Notes under the pieces: generated by a model
What the model was told of the DNA's origin: nothing
Database searches by the model: none
What the model saw: only the letters and a program-made list of their open reading frames with translations
Source: JASFBA01 sp034433695
Lineage (GTDB): Bacteria; Chloroflexota; Chloroflexia; DTKN01
NCBI GenBank assembly: GCA_034433695.1
Contig: DAOUAK010000106.1
Span: forward strand, 1-47,845
DNA length: 47,845 nt
Reading direction: 5' to 3'
Position numbers and translations under genes: made by a program
Shown here: piece by piece, positions 26,169-34,665 of the stretch
How positions within the stretch are numbered: position 1 is the stretch's first letter
Layout: each line of letters starts with the position of its first letter

Positions 26169-26544
26169 CGGCCTAACCTCCTGCACCAGGGTATCTCGGG
26201 TGACGTCCCAAAACAAATATAGCATAGGACCACGCTAGTACCATAAGCGAATAGTTGCGTTCCTGTTGCAATTCCGTTAGGGGCAAAGGATTCAGGCGGA
26301 GCAGATTTCCTGGGGGAAATATCCCTTTCGGATCCAAGCGTGGGAATAGGAGCGAATGGTGTGACCACCTACCCTATCCAGAAGAGACGATGTAGGACAT
26401 TCCAGTCCGTCGAAATCCGGCAAAACCATAGGGGAGACCCCCAATACCCAAGGGGGCTGACGGCCTGGAAAAGCCGTCGTAGGGCTGCCCGGCCGGACAC
26501 CCCCACAACGGTCACAGTAGGTACACCGGATGGCGGGGAAATTC
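26169..26544. other. Intergenic region without a gene
   Basis: No gene is supported in these 376 bases. They hold the upstream region of the Tad-like cluster (AT-rich at about 26210-26280, no convincing -35/-10 pair) and a hairpin at 26459-26478 downstream of the response regulator. A second C5/G5 inverted repeat lies at about 26434-26457. Confidence 0.5.
26459..26478. repeat. Copy C of the recurrent GGAAA-loop hairpin
   Basis: GACGGCCTGGAAAAGCCGTC has a perfect 6-bp stem and the same TGGAAA loop as the copy at 14286. The loop's base sequence is kept while stem bases differ from copy A. It lies downstream of the response regulator gene, without a T-tract. Confidence 0.6.
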
Positions 26545-27273
26545 CTACCCCTGGAGTGTGTATCCGATGCCGCGCACCGTGCGGATAAGGTCAGTATACC
26601 CTGCGGCGTCTCGGATTTTGGTTCGCAAGCGGTGAATGTGGAAACGAATGAGTTCGCGTGCCTCCCACGGTTCCAGCGAATACCCCAGGACCTTCTCCAC
26701 GAGTTCCTGGGCGGGAACGACGCGGGGAGATTCACGGGCCAGATAGGCCAGCAAGTTGAACTCGGTGGGGCTAAGGTTGAGAGCCCGCCCGTCCAACGTG
26801 ATCTGGTGTCGGTCTATATCCACTTCTAATCCGGCCCGGCGCGCAGGTGTCGCAATGGGCCGGGGGAAGACGACCGAAGCCCGCTCCGGGGACGTTTGAC
26901 CTTGCCGCTTGAGCAAACCGCTGCGCACGCTTTCCAGCAGGTCCTCGGTCCGACATGGTTTGAAAAGATAGTCATGGGCACCCTGACGGAGGGCTTCCAC
27001 GGCCGTATCCAGCGTAGCATAAGCCGTAAGGATGATGGCTACGGTATGAGGAGAGCGTTCCCGCAATGCGGCCAGCACTTCCATGCCGCTGATGCCTTTG
27101 AGTTTGATGTCGATCAATGCCATGTCGAATTCCCGTTGCGTGATCTCTTCCAGGGCCGCCTCACCGCTGTCTACTGCCGTAACCGCATATCCGGCGCGCT
27201 GCAGGATATCCCGCAAGGGCTGAAGCACACCTGGCTCATCTTCTACGACCAGAATCGTCGGGAGGGCTGCCAT
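26545..27273 (-). CDS. OmpR-type response regulator
   Basis: The 242-residue protein has a receiver domain (about 6-120) with the acidic pocket VVEDE (residues 9-13), the phospho-acceptor Asp55 (ALIDIKL), the Thr in ILTAYAT and the Lys in YLFKPCR. A winged-helix OmpR/PhoB DNA-binding domain follows (about 148-242: LTLDGRALNLSPTEFNLLAYLA...VRGIGYTL, with slight variation at its start). The ATG has AGGAG upstream. It follows the sensor kinase by 35 bases and surely forms a pair with it. The target genes are not known; the adjacent Tad-like surface cluster is a candidate. Confidence 0.92.
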   Translation of the reverse strand: MAALPTILVVEDEPGVLQPLRDILQRAGYAVTAVDSGEAALEEITQREFDMALIDIKLKGISGMEVLAALRERSPHTVAIILTAYATLDTAVEALRQGAHDYLFKPCRTEDLLESVRSGLLKRQGQTSPERASVVFPRPIATPARRAGLEVDIDRHQITLDGRALNLSPTEFNLLAYLARESPRVVPAQELVEKVLGYSLEPWEARELIRFHIHRLRTKIRDAAGYTDLIRTVRGIGYTLQG

Positions 27274-27308
27274 CTTGTCTCCTTTGACCCAGAGGCCGTG
27301 CTCCCGGC

Positions 27309-30209
27309 CTATGCGCTCGGCAGCACGACAGTAAAGGTGCTGCCCTGGCCTTCGGCGCTGACCACCTGGATCTGACCACCAAGGGATTGGATAATCCCGT
27401 AGCTGATCGAGAGGCCCAATCCGGACCCTCCTTCTTTCGTCGTGAAGAACGGTTCGAACAGGTGGGACTGAACTTCGGGCGACATACCGATACCGGTGTC
27501 ACGAAAAGCGATGCGGACGATGCGCAGGCCAAGCCGGTCTGTGTCCATCGCCGGCTCTTCCACCGAGGTGCTGACCGTCAGTTTCCCGCCGTTCGGCATG
27601 GCATCAATGGCGTTAAGCACCAGGTTCAAAAAGACCTGCTTGAGGTGGTCGGGGTTGCTCTGAATGGGGTCAAGGTTAGAGGCATAGATACGTTCGACCT
27701 CGATATGGTTGTGTTCGAATTGCTTGCTGCAGAGGTCCAGCACGGCATTGAGCACGGCGTGTACGTCGGTGCTTTGCCGGCCTTCACGGGCCGGGCGGTA
27801 GAAATCGCGCATCCGGCGCACGATCTCCGAGACGCGTTCCACCTCGGCGCGAATCCTGCGGATATACTCGACCGTGGCAGCGTTGCGCGGCCTACGGCTA
27901 ACATCCTCTTCGACCAGGGAGAGGCTGAACTGAATCGCCTGGAGGGGGTTATTGATCTCGTGCGAGATCGAGACCATCAGTCGGCCCAAGGCCGACATCT
28001 TCTCGGCATGGATCAATTGCGCCTGGGCCTGCTCGCGTTCTCGAAGAAGGTTTTTGATCTCGTTGTACAAACGGGCATTGACCAGGGCGATGGTCATCAT
28101 CGAGGCGATGCCTTGCAAGGTGTGCAGGTGACTTCCGGTGAAGGTGTCTCCCTGATGCCGGGCGACTTCCAGAACACCGATCATCTGTTCGGGGGTGCAG
28201 AGGGGGACTGCCATAAGTCCTTGCGGAGGGAGGGGAGTATGCTGGTCTACCGCGGGAGAGAAACGGGCATCATCCCTGGCGTTAGAGGACAGCACGGGTT
28301 GGCGATACCGAAGCACCCAGCCGGCAAAGCCTTCGCCCGGTTGGGCGTGGAGAGGATATTCGTCGAAACTCGTTTCGGACAGGACCTGGACGAAGCGCAG
28401 TTCGCCGGACCAGGAGTCGACCTGGAGTAACGCAACCTCGGAGGCCTGGAACAGGCGATAAATGCGCGAGAGGGCCTCACGGACAACGATGGAGAAATCC
28501 AGTTGCGAGGTCAAAGAGGTGCCGATCTCGTTCAGCAATGCCAGTTCGTCGGCACGGGACTGGGTGGCCATATACAAACGCGCGTTGTCTACAGCCACGG
28601 CCACCTGGTCGGCGATCAGGTTGAGGAGGCGCTCCTCGGTCTCACTGTAAGCGTGGGGACGATACGCCTGGACGGCGATCACTCCGATCACCCGCTCGCC
28701 GCTACACATCGGCGCTCCCAGCCAGGTATGCCGGGCCGGCCCGGTTTGCCCGGAGGGAAGATAGGGCATGGGTTCGTTTTCCGGGTCATACTCTGTGATC
28801 AGCAAAGAGGAGGCTTCGTTGACGACGCGGGAAAACAATCCCTGGCCCAACGGCAAGCGCCGGGGGGGAAGGCGCGCATCGCCTTCTGCCGCCAGGCGCA
28901 GGTCGAGTTCTTTGCCTTCCCGATCGTAGAGAGCAACGAGGAAAACGTCGCACTGAAGAAGCGCCCGGATCTCCTGGTAAACGATCTCCAGCAGTTCGTC
29001 CAGTTGCAGCGTACTGCTGGCGGCGCGGGCAATTCGGTTGACGACCTCCAATTGTCCGGCCATCTGAGCGAGTTCCGCCGTACGCTGGGCCACCCGTTGC
29101 TCCAGTTCCTGCTGGGTTTTCTGGAGTTCCTCCTGGGAATGCTGGAGGGCGGCAAGCATCTGGTTGATCTCGCGGGCCAGATGGGTGATCTCATCCTTGC
29201 CACTCTCGATCATGCGCTCCGTTAGGTCACCGCGGGTGCGGACCCGGCCGACACTGGCGCTCAGGTTGGCCAGACGGGAAATCACCATACGGTCCATCAG
29301 GATGAGCGTGGCTTCACCAAAGATCAGCCCGATCACCAGAAGGGAAAGGAAGATATAGTTCTGCGCTGCCTGGCCGGCGTAGTAGACATCGCGAGGTGCA
29401 ACGGTCCGCACGATTAGGGCCGGCCGGCCCAGCAGGTCGGTCAACAGGGCGTAACCGGCGATCAAGTTGGTCCCCGGGGTCTGGACGATGATGGGCTTGT
29501 CTGGAGCGAGAGTGGAACGTATCTTTTGAAAGTCCGATGGCAAAGAGGGGTCGTCGTAGGAGCGCACATCTATGTTGAGGAGAATCAGTTGGGAAAGGCG
29601 GGCGAGTTCGGCTGCGCTCAGAAAACGGCCAAAGATCAGCGCCCCGTGGATCGGCCCCTGGTATCGGCTGGTCAGGACGGGCTGAGAAGCGACGAGCAGG
29701 GGCCCCTCGGGAAGGGCCAGAATGCCGGCGACGCTACTATCGGGGTTGGGGAGATTAAGCAAAGCGCCATCGGAAGTCAGGTATGGATAAAGGCTCTGGG
29801 GGACATCGGCCGGCCGGTTGGCCTGGGGGTCGAATCCCTTGCTGTATAATATGTGATCCGGATAACGCACAAAAACCATCAGGCTAAGGCGCAGGTTGGC
29901 AAAGACCGCGTCGTCGAGGTTTTGTATGATGTAGCCGGGATGCCCGGTTTCGATAAAGGCGTAGGTCTCGTCCCAGGCAGCCCAGTCGCGGAGAAGACGG
30001 TTGAGGTCGAGAACCTCGGTTTCAAGAACACGAAGAGCGCGGTTAACATCCTGGCGGATAAGTTGCTCCTCCAGATTCGCAAAGCTGCTCATCAGGATCA
30101 CCGACGCGGCGGCATAAAGTAGAACTAACAGAACGGCCAGGATCAGACCGATGCTGAGCAGCAACTTTCGACGCAAGCCCACGAAAAGCCTCCCACCGGG
30201 GTCGGCCAC
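27309..30209 (-). CDS. CHASE4-HAMP-GAF-GAF sensor histidine kinase
   Basis: The 966-residue membrane kinase has a first membrane helix at about 17-40, then an extracytoplasmic CHASE4 sensor (about 45-275) with the signature DWAAWDETYAF. A second helix (about 285-305), a HAMP linker and a coiled coil (about 355-390, Gln/Glu-rich) follow. Two GAF domains (about 400-545 and 575-715) precede a HisKA domain with phospho-acceptor His in SISHEINNPLQ near residue 740. The ATPase domain has NLVLNAIDAM (N box), DTGIGM and GGSGLGLSI. The start is a GTG; the ribosome site is weak. It signals to the response regulator gene 35 bases downstream. The ligand is unknown. Confidence 0.92.
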   Translation of the reverse strand: MADPGGRLFVGLRRKLLLSIGLILAVLLVLLYAAASVILMSSFANLEEQLIRQDVNRALRVLETEVLDLNRLLRDWAAWDETYAFIETGHPGYIIQNLDDAVFANLRLSLMVFVRYPDHILYSKGFDPQANRPADVPQSLYPYLTSDGALLNLPNPDSSVAGILALPEGPLLVASQPVLTSRYQGPIHGALIFGRFLSAAELARLSQLILLNIDVRSYDDPSLPSDFQKIRSTLAPDKPIIVQTPGTNLIAGYALLTDLLGRPALIVRTVAPRDVYYAGQAAQNYIFLSLLVIGLIFGEATLILMDRMVISRLANLSASVGRVRTRGDLTERMIESGKDEITHLAREINQMLAALQHSQEELQKTQQELEQRVAQRTAELAQMAGQLEVVNRIARAASSTLQLDELLEIVYQEIRALLQCDVFLVALYDREGKELDLRLAAEGDARLPPRRLPLGQGLFSRVVNEASSLLITEYDPENEPMPYLPSGQTGPARHTWLGAPMCSGERVIGVIAVQAYRPHAYSETEERLLNLIADQVAVAVDNARLYMATQSRADELALLNEIGTSLTSQLDFSIVVREALSRIYRLFQASEVALLQVDSWSGELRFVQVLSETSFDEYPLHAQPGEGFAGWVLRYRQPVLSSNARDDARFSPAVDQHTPLPPQGLMAVPLCTPEQMIGVLEVARHQGDTFTGSHLHTLQGIASMMTIALVNARLYNEIKNLLREREQAQAQLIHAEKMSALGRLMVSISHEINNPLQAIQFSLSLVEEDVSRRPRNAATVEYIRRIRAEVERVSEIVRRMRDFYRPAREGRQSTDVHAVLNAVLDLCSKQFEHNHIEVERIYASNLDPIQSNPDHLKQVFLNLVLNAIDAMPNGGKLTVSTSVEEPAMDTDRLGLRIVRIAFRDTGIGMSPEVQSHLFEPFFTTKEGGSGLGLSISYGIIQSLGGQIQVVSAEGQGSTFTVVLPSA

Positions 30210-30318
30210 ATCTACCGCCTGTTGTGGACCCGGTGCTTCCCACTCCGAGCAAAAACAGCAGATACCTCAAATTATTCTAGCACAGGAAAACACCAAGGTC
30301 AACGGTGCTGGCGCAGAT

Positions 30319-30347
30319 TTGCCAGGGCAGGCAAGTTGTGGTATAGT
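30319..30347 (+). promoter_or_regulatory. Promoter of the tRNA-Pro/ferredoxin unit
   Basis: TTGCCA (30319-30324) and TATAGT (30342-30347) are 17 bases apart, 10 bases before the mature tRNA 5' end. Confidence 0.7.
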
Positions 30348-30357
30348 ATAGACCAGG

Positions 30358-30433
30358 CGGGGCGTGGCGCAGTCTGGATGAGCGCGCGCGGTTCGGGACC
30401 GCGAGGTCGACAGTTCAAATCTGTCCGCCCCGA
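30358..30433 (+). tRNA. tRNA-Pro (anticodon CGG)
   Basis: The cloverleaf folds fully. The acceptor stem CGGGGCG pairs with CGCCCCG, the D stem is GCGC/GCGC, and the anticodon stem CGCGG/CCGCG carries the 7-base loop TTCGGGA, so the anticodon is CGG. The T stem is GACAG/CTGTC with loop TTCAAAT, and the discriminator is A. The 3' CCA is not encoded and must be added. It reads CCG codons. Confidence 0.95.
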
Positions 30434-30481
30434 CTTGGAGGAAAATCCTCCGTCGGAAAAAGTAGAGCGAGGAGGTCGGAA

Positions 30482-30661
30482 ATGCCGCATTTCATCACCG
30501 ATGAGTGCATCGCCTGCGGAGCCTGCGAGCCGGAATGCCCGGAAGGTTGCATCAGCGAGGGCGAGGAGATCTATGTGATCGATCCGGACTGCTGCACCGA
30601 CTGCCATTCCTGCGCCGAGGTTTGCCCGGTGGATGCCATCGAAGGCACCAAGAAGGAGTAA
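30482..30661 (+). CDS. 2[4Fe-4S] ferredoxin
   Basis: This 59-residue acidic electron carrier has two classical cluster motifs. The first is C-x2-C-x2-C-x3-CP at residues 9-20 (CIACGACEPECP) and the second is C-x2-C-x2-C-x3-CP at 38-49 (CTDCHSCAEVCP). It resembles small clostridial-type ferredoxins in length and spacing. GAGGAGG lies six bases before the ATG. It is 48 bases after the tRNA-Pro and ahead of a strong terminator, so both may share one transcript. Likely partners include 2-oxoacid:ferredoxin oxidoreductases such as the KorAB pair at 44.7-47.4 kb, which has no ferredoxin subunit of its own; this is inference. Confidence 0.92.
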   Translation: MPHFITDECIACGACEPECPEGCISEGEEIYVIDPDCCTDCHSCAEVCPVDAIEGTKKE

Positions 30662-30685
30662 AGGGCGTCCTGGCAACGCCCCCGG

Positions 30686-30720
30686 ACCGGCGGTATCCTC
30701 CAGGGATGCCGCCGGTTTTT
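30686..30720 (+). terminator. Intrinsic terminator after the ferredoxin gene
   Basis: ACCGGCGG (30686-30693) pairs with CCGCCGGT (30709-30716), extended by ATCC/GGAT, and is followed by TTTTT. Confidence 0.85.
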
Positions 30721-30734
30721 GCCTAACCCCCTTC

Positions 30735-32363
30735 TTAGGGTGCGACTTTCCGCAACTCCTCCAACCGCCCTCCAACCACCTCCCGACGGACATAATCGCC
30801 GGAGTATATCTCCAGGCCGAACTTTTCCTTGATCCACAGGTCGAGTTCTTCCCGAATCGCCACATAGTCGCGACGAAAGCGGGAGTCCTCATCCAGGCGG
30901 GCCAGATAGGCCCAGAGGCCATGGGTATGGATGAAGGTGGGACGGAGGGTATCGAAGACATCGTCGTGAAACGCTGCCAGGTCCTGCCGGCGAAGCAACG
31001 TCAGGGCAACGGTGCGGTCGGTCAGGCCGCCCAGGTCATAGACCTGGAGCCGGCTGTAGTAGAGCGTGCCCCCGACATCGGGAAGGAGGATGGAGGCGTT
31101 TTCCAGCCCCAGAACCTCGGCATAACGGTCGAAACGGTAGGCGAAACGGGCCACTTCGGCAAAAGGGACGGAGGGGTTCCGGGCGAAACGAAGTGAACGT
31201 CCGCCGAATTGCAAGAGGCCGAGTCCCCAACATACGGCCAGGAGGAGGTAGGCCAGCCGCTCTTTGACTTTCGGGGGACGTTTCAGGCACCGGAGCAGGG
31301 CCAGGGCAATCGCCACGGCGTACAGGTAGACGAGCACCACGAGGAGGGTAGCGTAACGAAATTCCCCGTGCCAATCGGCGGGCATAAGGACGTAATCGGC
31401 CAGGGCCAGGAGCAAGAAGACGGCCAGGGTCAAGTGCTCGTCCCGGAAGCGGCGGAGCGTCAGGAGGACCACGGTCATCGCTACGAGGGCCAGGAGCACT
31501 AGACCTCCGAAGGGGCCGGCCACAGCGTAGAGACCGTCGAGGACTTTGGAAATCGCTTCCGGCCGGAGCAGGATGAGGTTCAAAAAGTCCTGCAAGGTGG
31601 GTCCGCCCTTGGCGTAGTAGGTATTCGGCACCCAATCGTGGTAATAACTCCAACGGAAGGTCAGAAAGCCCCCATAGAGTGCCCCAAAGAGGCCCAGATA
31701 AGCGCCCAGGGCCGGCCACATTCGGGACGGTGGTGCTTCCCGGCGCAGCGTCCGCACTCCCAGCAAGATGGGGAAAGCCGGAAGGAAGATTACCCCGTCC
31801 GGGCGCGTCAGGGCCAAGCCGCAGGCCAGAAGCCCGCAGAGCAGGCCGGAAGGTAGTGTCGTCTTCCCCAGGACCGTGCTGCGAAGGGTGCAAAGCAGCA
31901 AAAGGCAGAGAAGAAGGACGTAGAGCGGGTTTTCCAGCCCGGAGGTCGTCCAAACGACAAAGGGGGTGTTGACGGCCAAAAAGGTCAGGACCGTAGCCGC
32001 CATCTCCCGCCCCCGCCGATCCAGTAGTCGGAGGAAACGGTAGAGGGTCAGAAAAGAGAGAAGGACCAGAAAGACGCTCAGCACCTTTGGGGTAAGCGGT
32101 GGGGAAAAGAGGCCCAAGGCGAAGAAAGGGGCAAGGAGCACGGTCCAGAGAAAGTTGGAGTAGCCTTCCACCGGTATCCGGCCCGGTTGGGAGACCAGTC
32201 CGTAGCCGGAGGCCAGGCTGCGGGCATAGGCGAAGGAAATTCCGGCATCATCAATAAGCCAGGTGCAAAAGAGGAGGCTATGCAGGAGGAAAAGGCCGGC
32301 CGGTACGACCCAGACGAGCAGGCCGGCAGCGATGCGATAGGCCGTTTCTCTTCTTTGCCCCAA
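30735..32363 (-). CDS. GT-C-type membrane glycosyltransferase
   Basis: This 542-residue polytopic protein has about 10 membrane helices. An early extracytoplasmic Asp pair (WLIDDAGISFAYA, about residue 35) matches the metal- or substrate-binding motif of GT-C lipid-phosphosugar-dependent transferases (PMT/ArnT-like). It also has LTRPDG near the middle and a soluble C-terminal part (about 430-542). It probably transfers a sugar from a polyprenyl carrier to an exported acceptor. I use the TTG at 32363, preceded by GGAGAGG five bases upstream. The longest frame begins 78 codons earlier, but that stretch is low-complexity, full of inverted repeats, and has no ribosome site. Confidence 0.75.
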   Translation of the reverse strand: MGQRRETAYRIAAGLLVWVVPAGLFLLHSLLFCTWLIDDAGISFAYARSLASGYGLVSQPGRIPVEGYSNFLWTVLLAPFFALGLFSPPLTPKVLSVFLVLLSFLTLYRFLRLLDRRGREMAATVLTFLAVNTPFVVWTTSGLENPLYVLLLCLLLLCTLRSTVLGKTTLPSGLLCGLLACGLALTRPDGVIFLPAFPILLGVRTLRREAPPSRMWPALGAYLGLFGALYGGFLTFRWSYYHDWVPNTYYAKGGPTLQDFLNLILLRPEAISKVLDGLYAVAGPFGGLVLLALVAMTVVLLTLRRFRDEHLTLAVFLLLALADYVLMPADWHGEFRYATLLVVLVYLYAVAIALALLRCLKRPPKVKERLAYLLLAVCWGLGLLQFGGRSLRFARNPSVPFAEVARFAYRFDRYAEVLGLENASILLPDVGGTLYYSRLQVYDLGGLTDRTVALTLLRRQDLAAFHDDVFDTLRPTFIHTHGLWAYLARLDEDSRFRRDYVAIREELDLWIKEKFGLEIYSGDYVRREVVGGRLEELRKVAP

Positions 32364-32512
32364 GGCTACCTCTCCAGAAGGACACCCCGACCGTGCGGGG
32401 CACCCCGATCCATAGGCGGGATTCCACCGCCGTTTTCCCCCGCGGAGGCGAGACCCTCCTCGCCCCCCAGGGAACATCCGCATCTTATCACCGCTTCTCT
32501 TACCTGGCAAAA

Positions 32513-32541
32513 TTGACACTATGGCGCGCCTGTGATAGCAT
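32513..32541 (+). promoter_or_regulatory. Promoter for the zinc-ribbon/TPR gene
   Basis: A perfect TTGACA (32513-32518) and TAGCAT (32536-32541) are 17 bases apart, about 55 bases before the ATG at 32597. It may also serve the acyl-CoA dehydrogenase and etf genes downstream. Confidence 0.65.
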
Positions 32542-32596
32542 ACACACACGGCTGCGCCGCTCTCGGTTCTGAACGTGCAAGGAGGAACAACACCCA

Positions 32597-33496
32597 ATGG
32601 CTCGTCTGACCATTGAGGCCCCCTGGATGGGAATCGCTTTTCCCCAAAGATGCGCCTCCTGCGGCAGCCCGACGGTGGAGAAACAGGAGACGATCCAACG
32701 GCCCACCCAGACTCAGGAACGCCGGCAATTCTTCGGCTATCTGCTCGCCGGTCTCATCGGCGCGCTCATCGCCGGCAACCGTCAGGAATACGTCCGATTC
32801 AACATCCCCCTTTGCAGGGACTGTGCGGCCCGGGAGCGCCGGTCGAAGGCTATTCCCTGGGCCTTACTCCTTCTGGGGTTTTTGGCCGTCGTTGCCCTGC
32901 CTTTTCTCCTGATCGGTACGAGGGCAGGCAACACCTGGGGCCTCTGGAGCGTGTTGCTGGGCCTCGGTCTGGCGCTCTTCTCCGCAGTCCTCATAGCAAC
33001 GGCCTCGACCCGCGGCCCTGTGGTGATTCGGGCGGTGAAGGACCGGTCTCAGGGGGTCGTCCTGAGTTTTCGGAACGCCGAGTACGGGGAAGAATTTCGC
33101 CAGGTCAATTTGCCCTGCCTGATTCCCTACGAACTTCGGGCCGGCCTTCCCCTTTCCCTACCCCCGGAGCAGGCCCTGGCCGTCGTCAGCAGGAATATGG
33201 ACGACAGCCGGCCGGATGCCACCGACACCCTGGCCGGCCACTTTCACCGGGCCCTTATTCACATGCGCACCGAGGCCTACGTCCAGGCCCTGGACGACCT
33301 GAACCGGGTCATCTCCGTCGGGGGCTATAACCCCTTTCTCCCGGAAGCCTATTTCTTTCGCGCCCAGGCACTTCTCCAACTGGCACGCTACCAGGAGGCC
33401 GCCGACGACCTGGAGGCTTTCATCCGGGCCTCTGCCGATGAACCCAGGGTGAAAGAAGCAAAGAGGCTTCTGAAAAAGGTATCGGCCTATCGCTGA
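32597..33496 (+). CDS. Membrane protein with zinc ribbon and TPR-like tail
   Basis: In this 299-residue protein of unknown function, the N-terminal part has two Cys pairs (CASC near 19 and CRDC near 75) that could form a zinc ribbon. Two membrane helices follow (about 88-107 and 113-133). A cytoplasmic domain leads to two TPR-like helical hairpins at about 213-290 (FHRALIHMRTEAYVQALDDLNRVI, AYFFRAQALLQLARYQEAADDLEAFI). AAGGAGG lies 11 bases before the ATG. It is 19 bases ahead of the acyl-CoA dehydrogenase gene, so it may be co-transcribed, but no functional link is evident. Confidence 0.75.
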   Translation: MARLTIEAPWMGIAFPQRCASCGSPTVEKQETIQRPTQTQERRQFFGYLLAGLIGALIAGNRQEYVRFNIPLCRDCAARERRSKAIPWALLLLGFLAVVALPFLLIGTRAGNTWGLWSVLLGLGLALFSAVLIATASTRGPVVIRAVKDRSQGVVLSFRNAEYGEEFRQVNLPCLIPYELRAGLPLSLPPEQALAVVSRNMDDSRPDATDTLAGHFHRALIHMRTEAYVQALDDLNRVISVGGYNPFLPEAYFFRAQALLQLARYQEAADDLEAFIRASADEPRVKEAKRLLKKVSAYR

Positions 33497-33515
33497 ACAG
33501 GACAAGGAGGTCACC

Positions 33516-34661
33516 ATGGAATTCGGTTTCACCCCGGAACAGGAACTCATCCGCAAGGCCGCCCGCGACTTTGCGGAGACGGTCATCGCCCCCCGCGTGG
33601 CCGAGATGGAGCGTACCCGCCAGCCGCCGCTGGACATCTTCCGCGCCATGGCCGAGCAGGGCTTCCTGGGCATCACCATCCCGCCCGAGTACGGCGGCAG
33701 CGGCCTGGGACATCTGGCCCGGATGCTGGCCATCGAGGAGATCGCCCGTATCTCGCCGGCCATGGGCTTTATGCTCCAGGTCTTTGCCCTGGGTGCCGCC
33801 CCCCTCTTGGATTTCGGCACCGCCGAGCAAAAGGCCCGCTACCTCCCGGCCCTGGCCCGGGGCGAGTACTTTGCCACCGTCTCCGTGACCGAGGCCACCG
33901 GTGGCTCCGACCCCTTCGGCATCACCACCACGGCCGAGCGCGAAGGCGACCACTACGTCCTCACCGGACGCAAGGTCTTTATCACCGGCTCCTCCCTCTG
34001 CTACCTGTACACCGTCACCGCCATCACCGGCCAGGACGAGCGCGGGCGTAAGGTCATCACCGCTTTCCTGGTCACCCAGGATATGCCCGGCTTCAAGGTG
34101 GGGCGGGAGGAGCATAAGATGGGGCTGTGGGGCACCCAGTTGGGCGAGTTCGCCCTGGACCATGTGGTGGTGCCGGCCGAGAACATCCTGGGCAAGGAGG
34201 GGGACGGCATCAAGGTGGTGATGAAGGCCATCAGCGAGACCGGCCGGCCCGGCATCGCCGCCACCGCCCTGGGCATCATCGCCCGCGCCCTGCAGGAGTC
34301 GGTCAAGTTCGCCAACGAGCGCGTCGTCGGCGGCCGGCCGATCGGGGAATATCAGGCCATCCAGTTCAAAATCGCCGATATGTCGATCCTTCTGGATGCC
34401 GCCCGCCTGCTCTGCTACCGCGGCGCCTGGATGAAGGACCAGGGGATGCGTTGCGACGTGGAGATGTCCAAGGCCAAACTTTTCGCTACGGAGGCGGCGA
34501 TGACCGCTGCCCGACACTGCGGCGAAATCTTTGGCGGCTACGGCTGGCTGGAGGAGTACGTGGCCCAGCAACTTTACCGCGATGCAGCCATCCTCATCCC
34601 CTCGGCCGGCACCTCCGAGGCCATGCGGATCGTGACCGGCCGGGCCGCCCTCAAGGGGTGA
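33516..34661 (+). CDS. Acyl-CoA dehydrogenase-family flavoprotein, catalytic Glu replaced
   Basis: The 381-residue protein has the full acyl-CoA dehydrogenase architecture: a helical N-domain, the beta-domain motif VSVTEATGGSDP and a helical C-domain with IFGGYGWLEEY. The catalytic base of most family members is the Glu in (Y/N)EGTSE. Here the segment is LYRDAAILIPSAGTSEAM, with Ala at residue 364 at the same spacing. The alternative base site used by isovaleryl-CoA dehydrogenases also appears not to be Glu (SETGRP, where the aligned residue is Gly). Activity may therefore be altered. The etfB and etfA genes follow directly (4-base gap), so it surely exchanges electrons with that pair. AAGGAGG precedes the ATG. 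The substrate is unknown. Confidence 0.9.
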   Translation: MEFGFTPEQELIRKAARDFAETVIAPRVAEMERTRQPPLDIFRAMAEQGFLGITIPPEYGGSGLGHLARMLAIEEIARISPAMGFMLQVFALGAAPLLDFGTAEQKARYLPALARGEYFATVSVTEATGGSDPFGITTTAEREGDHYVLTGRKVFITGSSLCYLYTVTAITGQDERGRKVITAFLVTQDMPGFKVGREEHKMGLWGTQLGEFALDHVVVPAENILGKEGDGIKVVMKAISETGRPGIAATALGIIARALQESVKFANERVVGGRPIGEYQAIQFKIADMSILLDAARLLCYRGAWMKDQGMRCDVEMSKAKLFATEAAMTAARHCGEIFGGYGWLEEYVAQQLYRDAAILIPSAGTSEAMRIVTGRAALKG

Positions 34662-34665
34662 ACGC

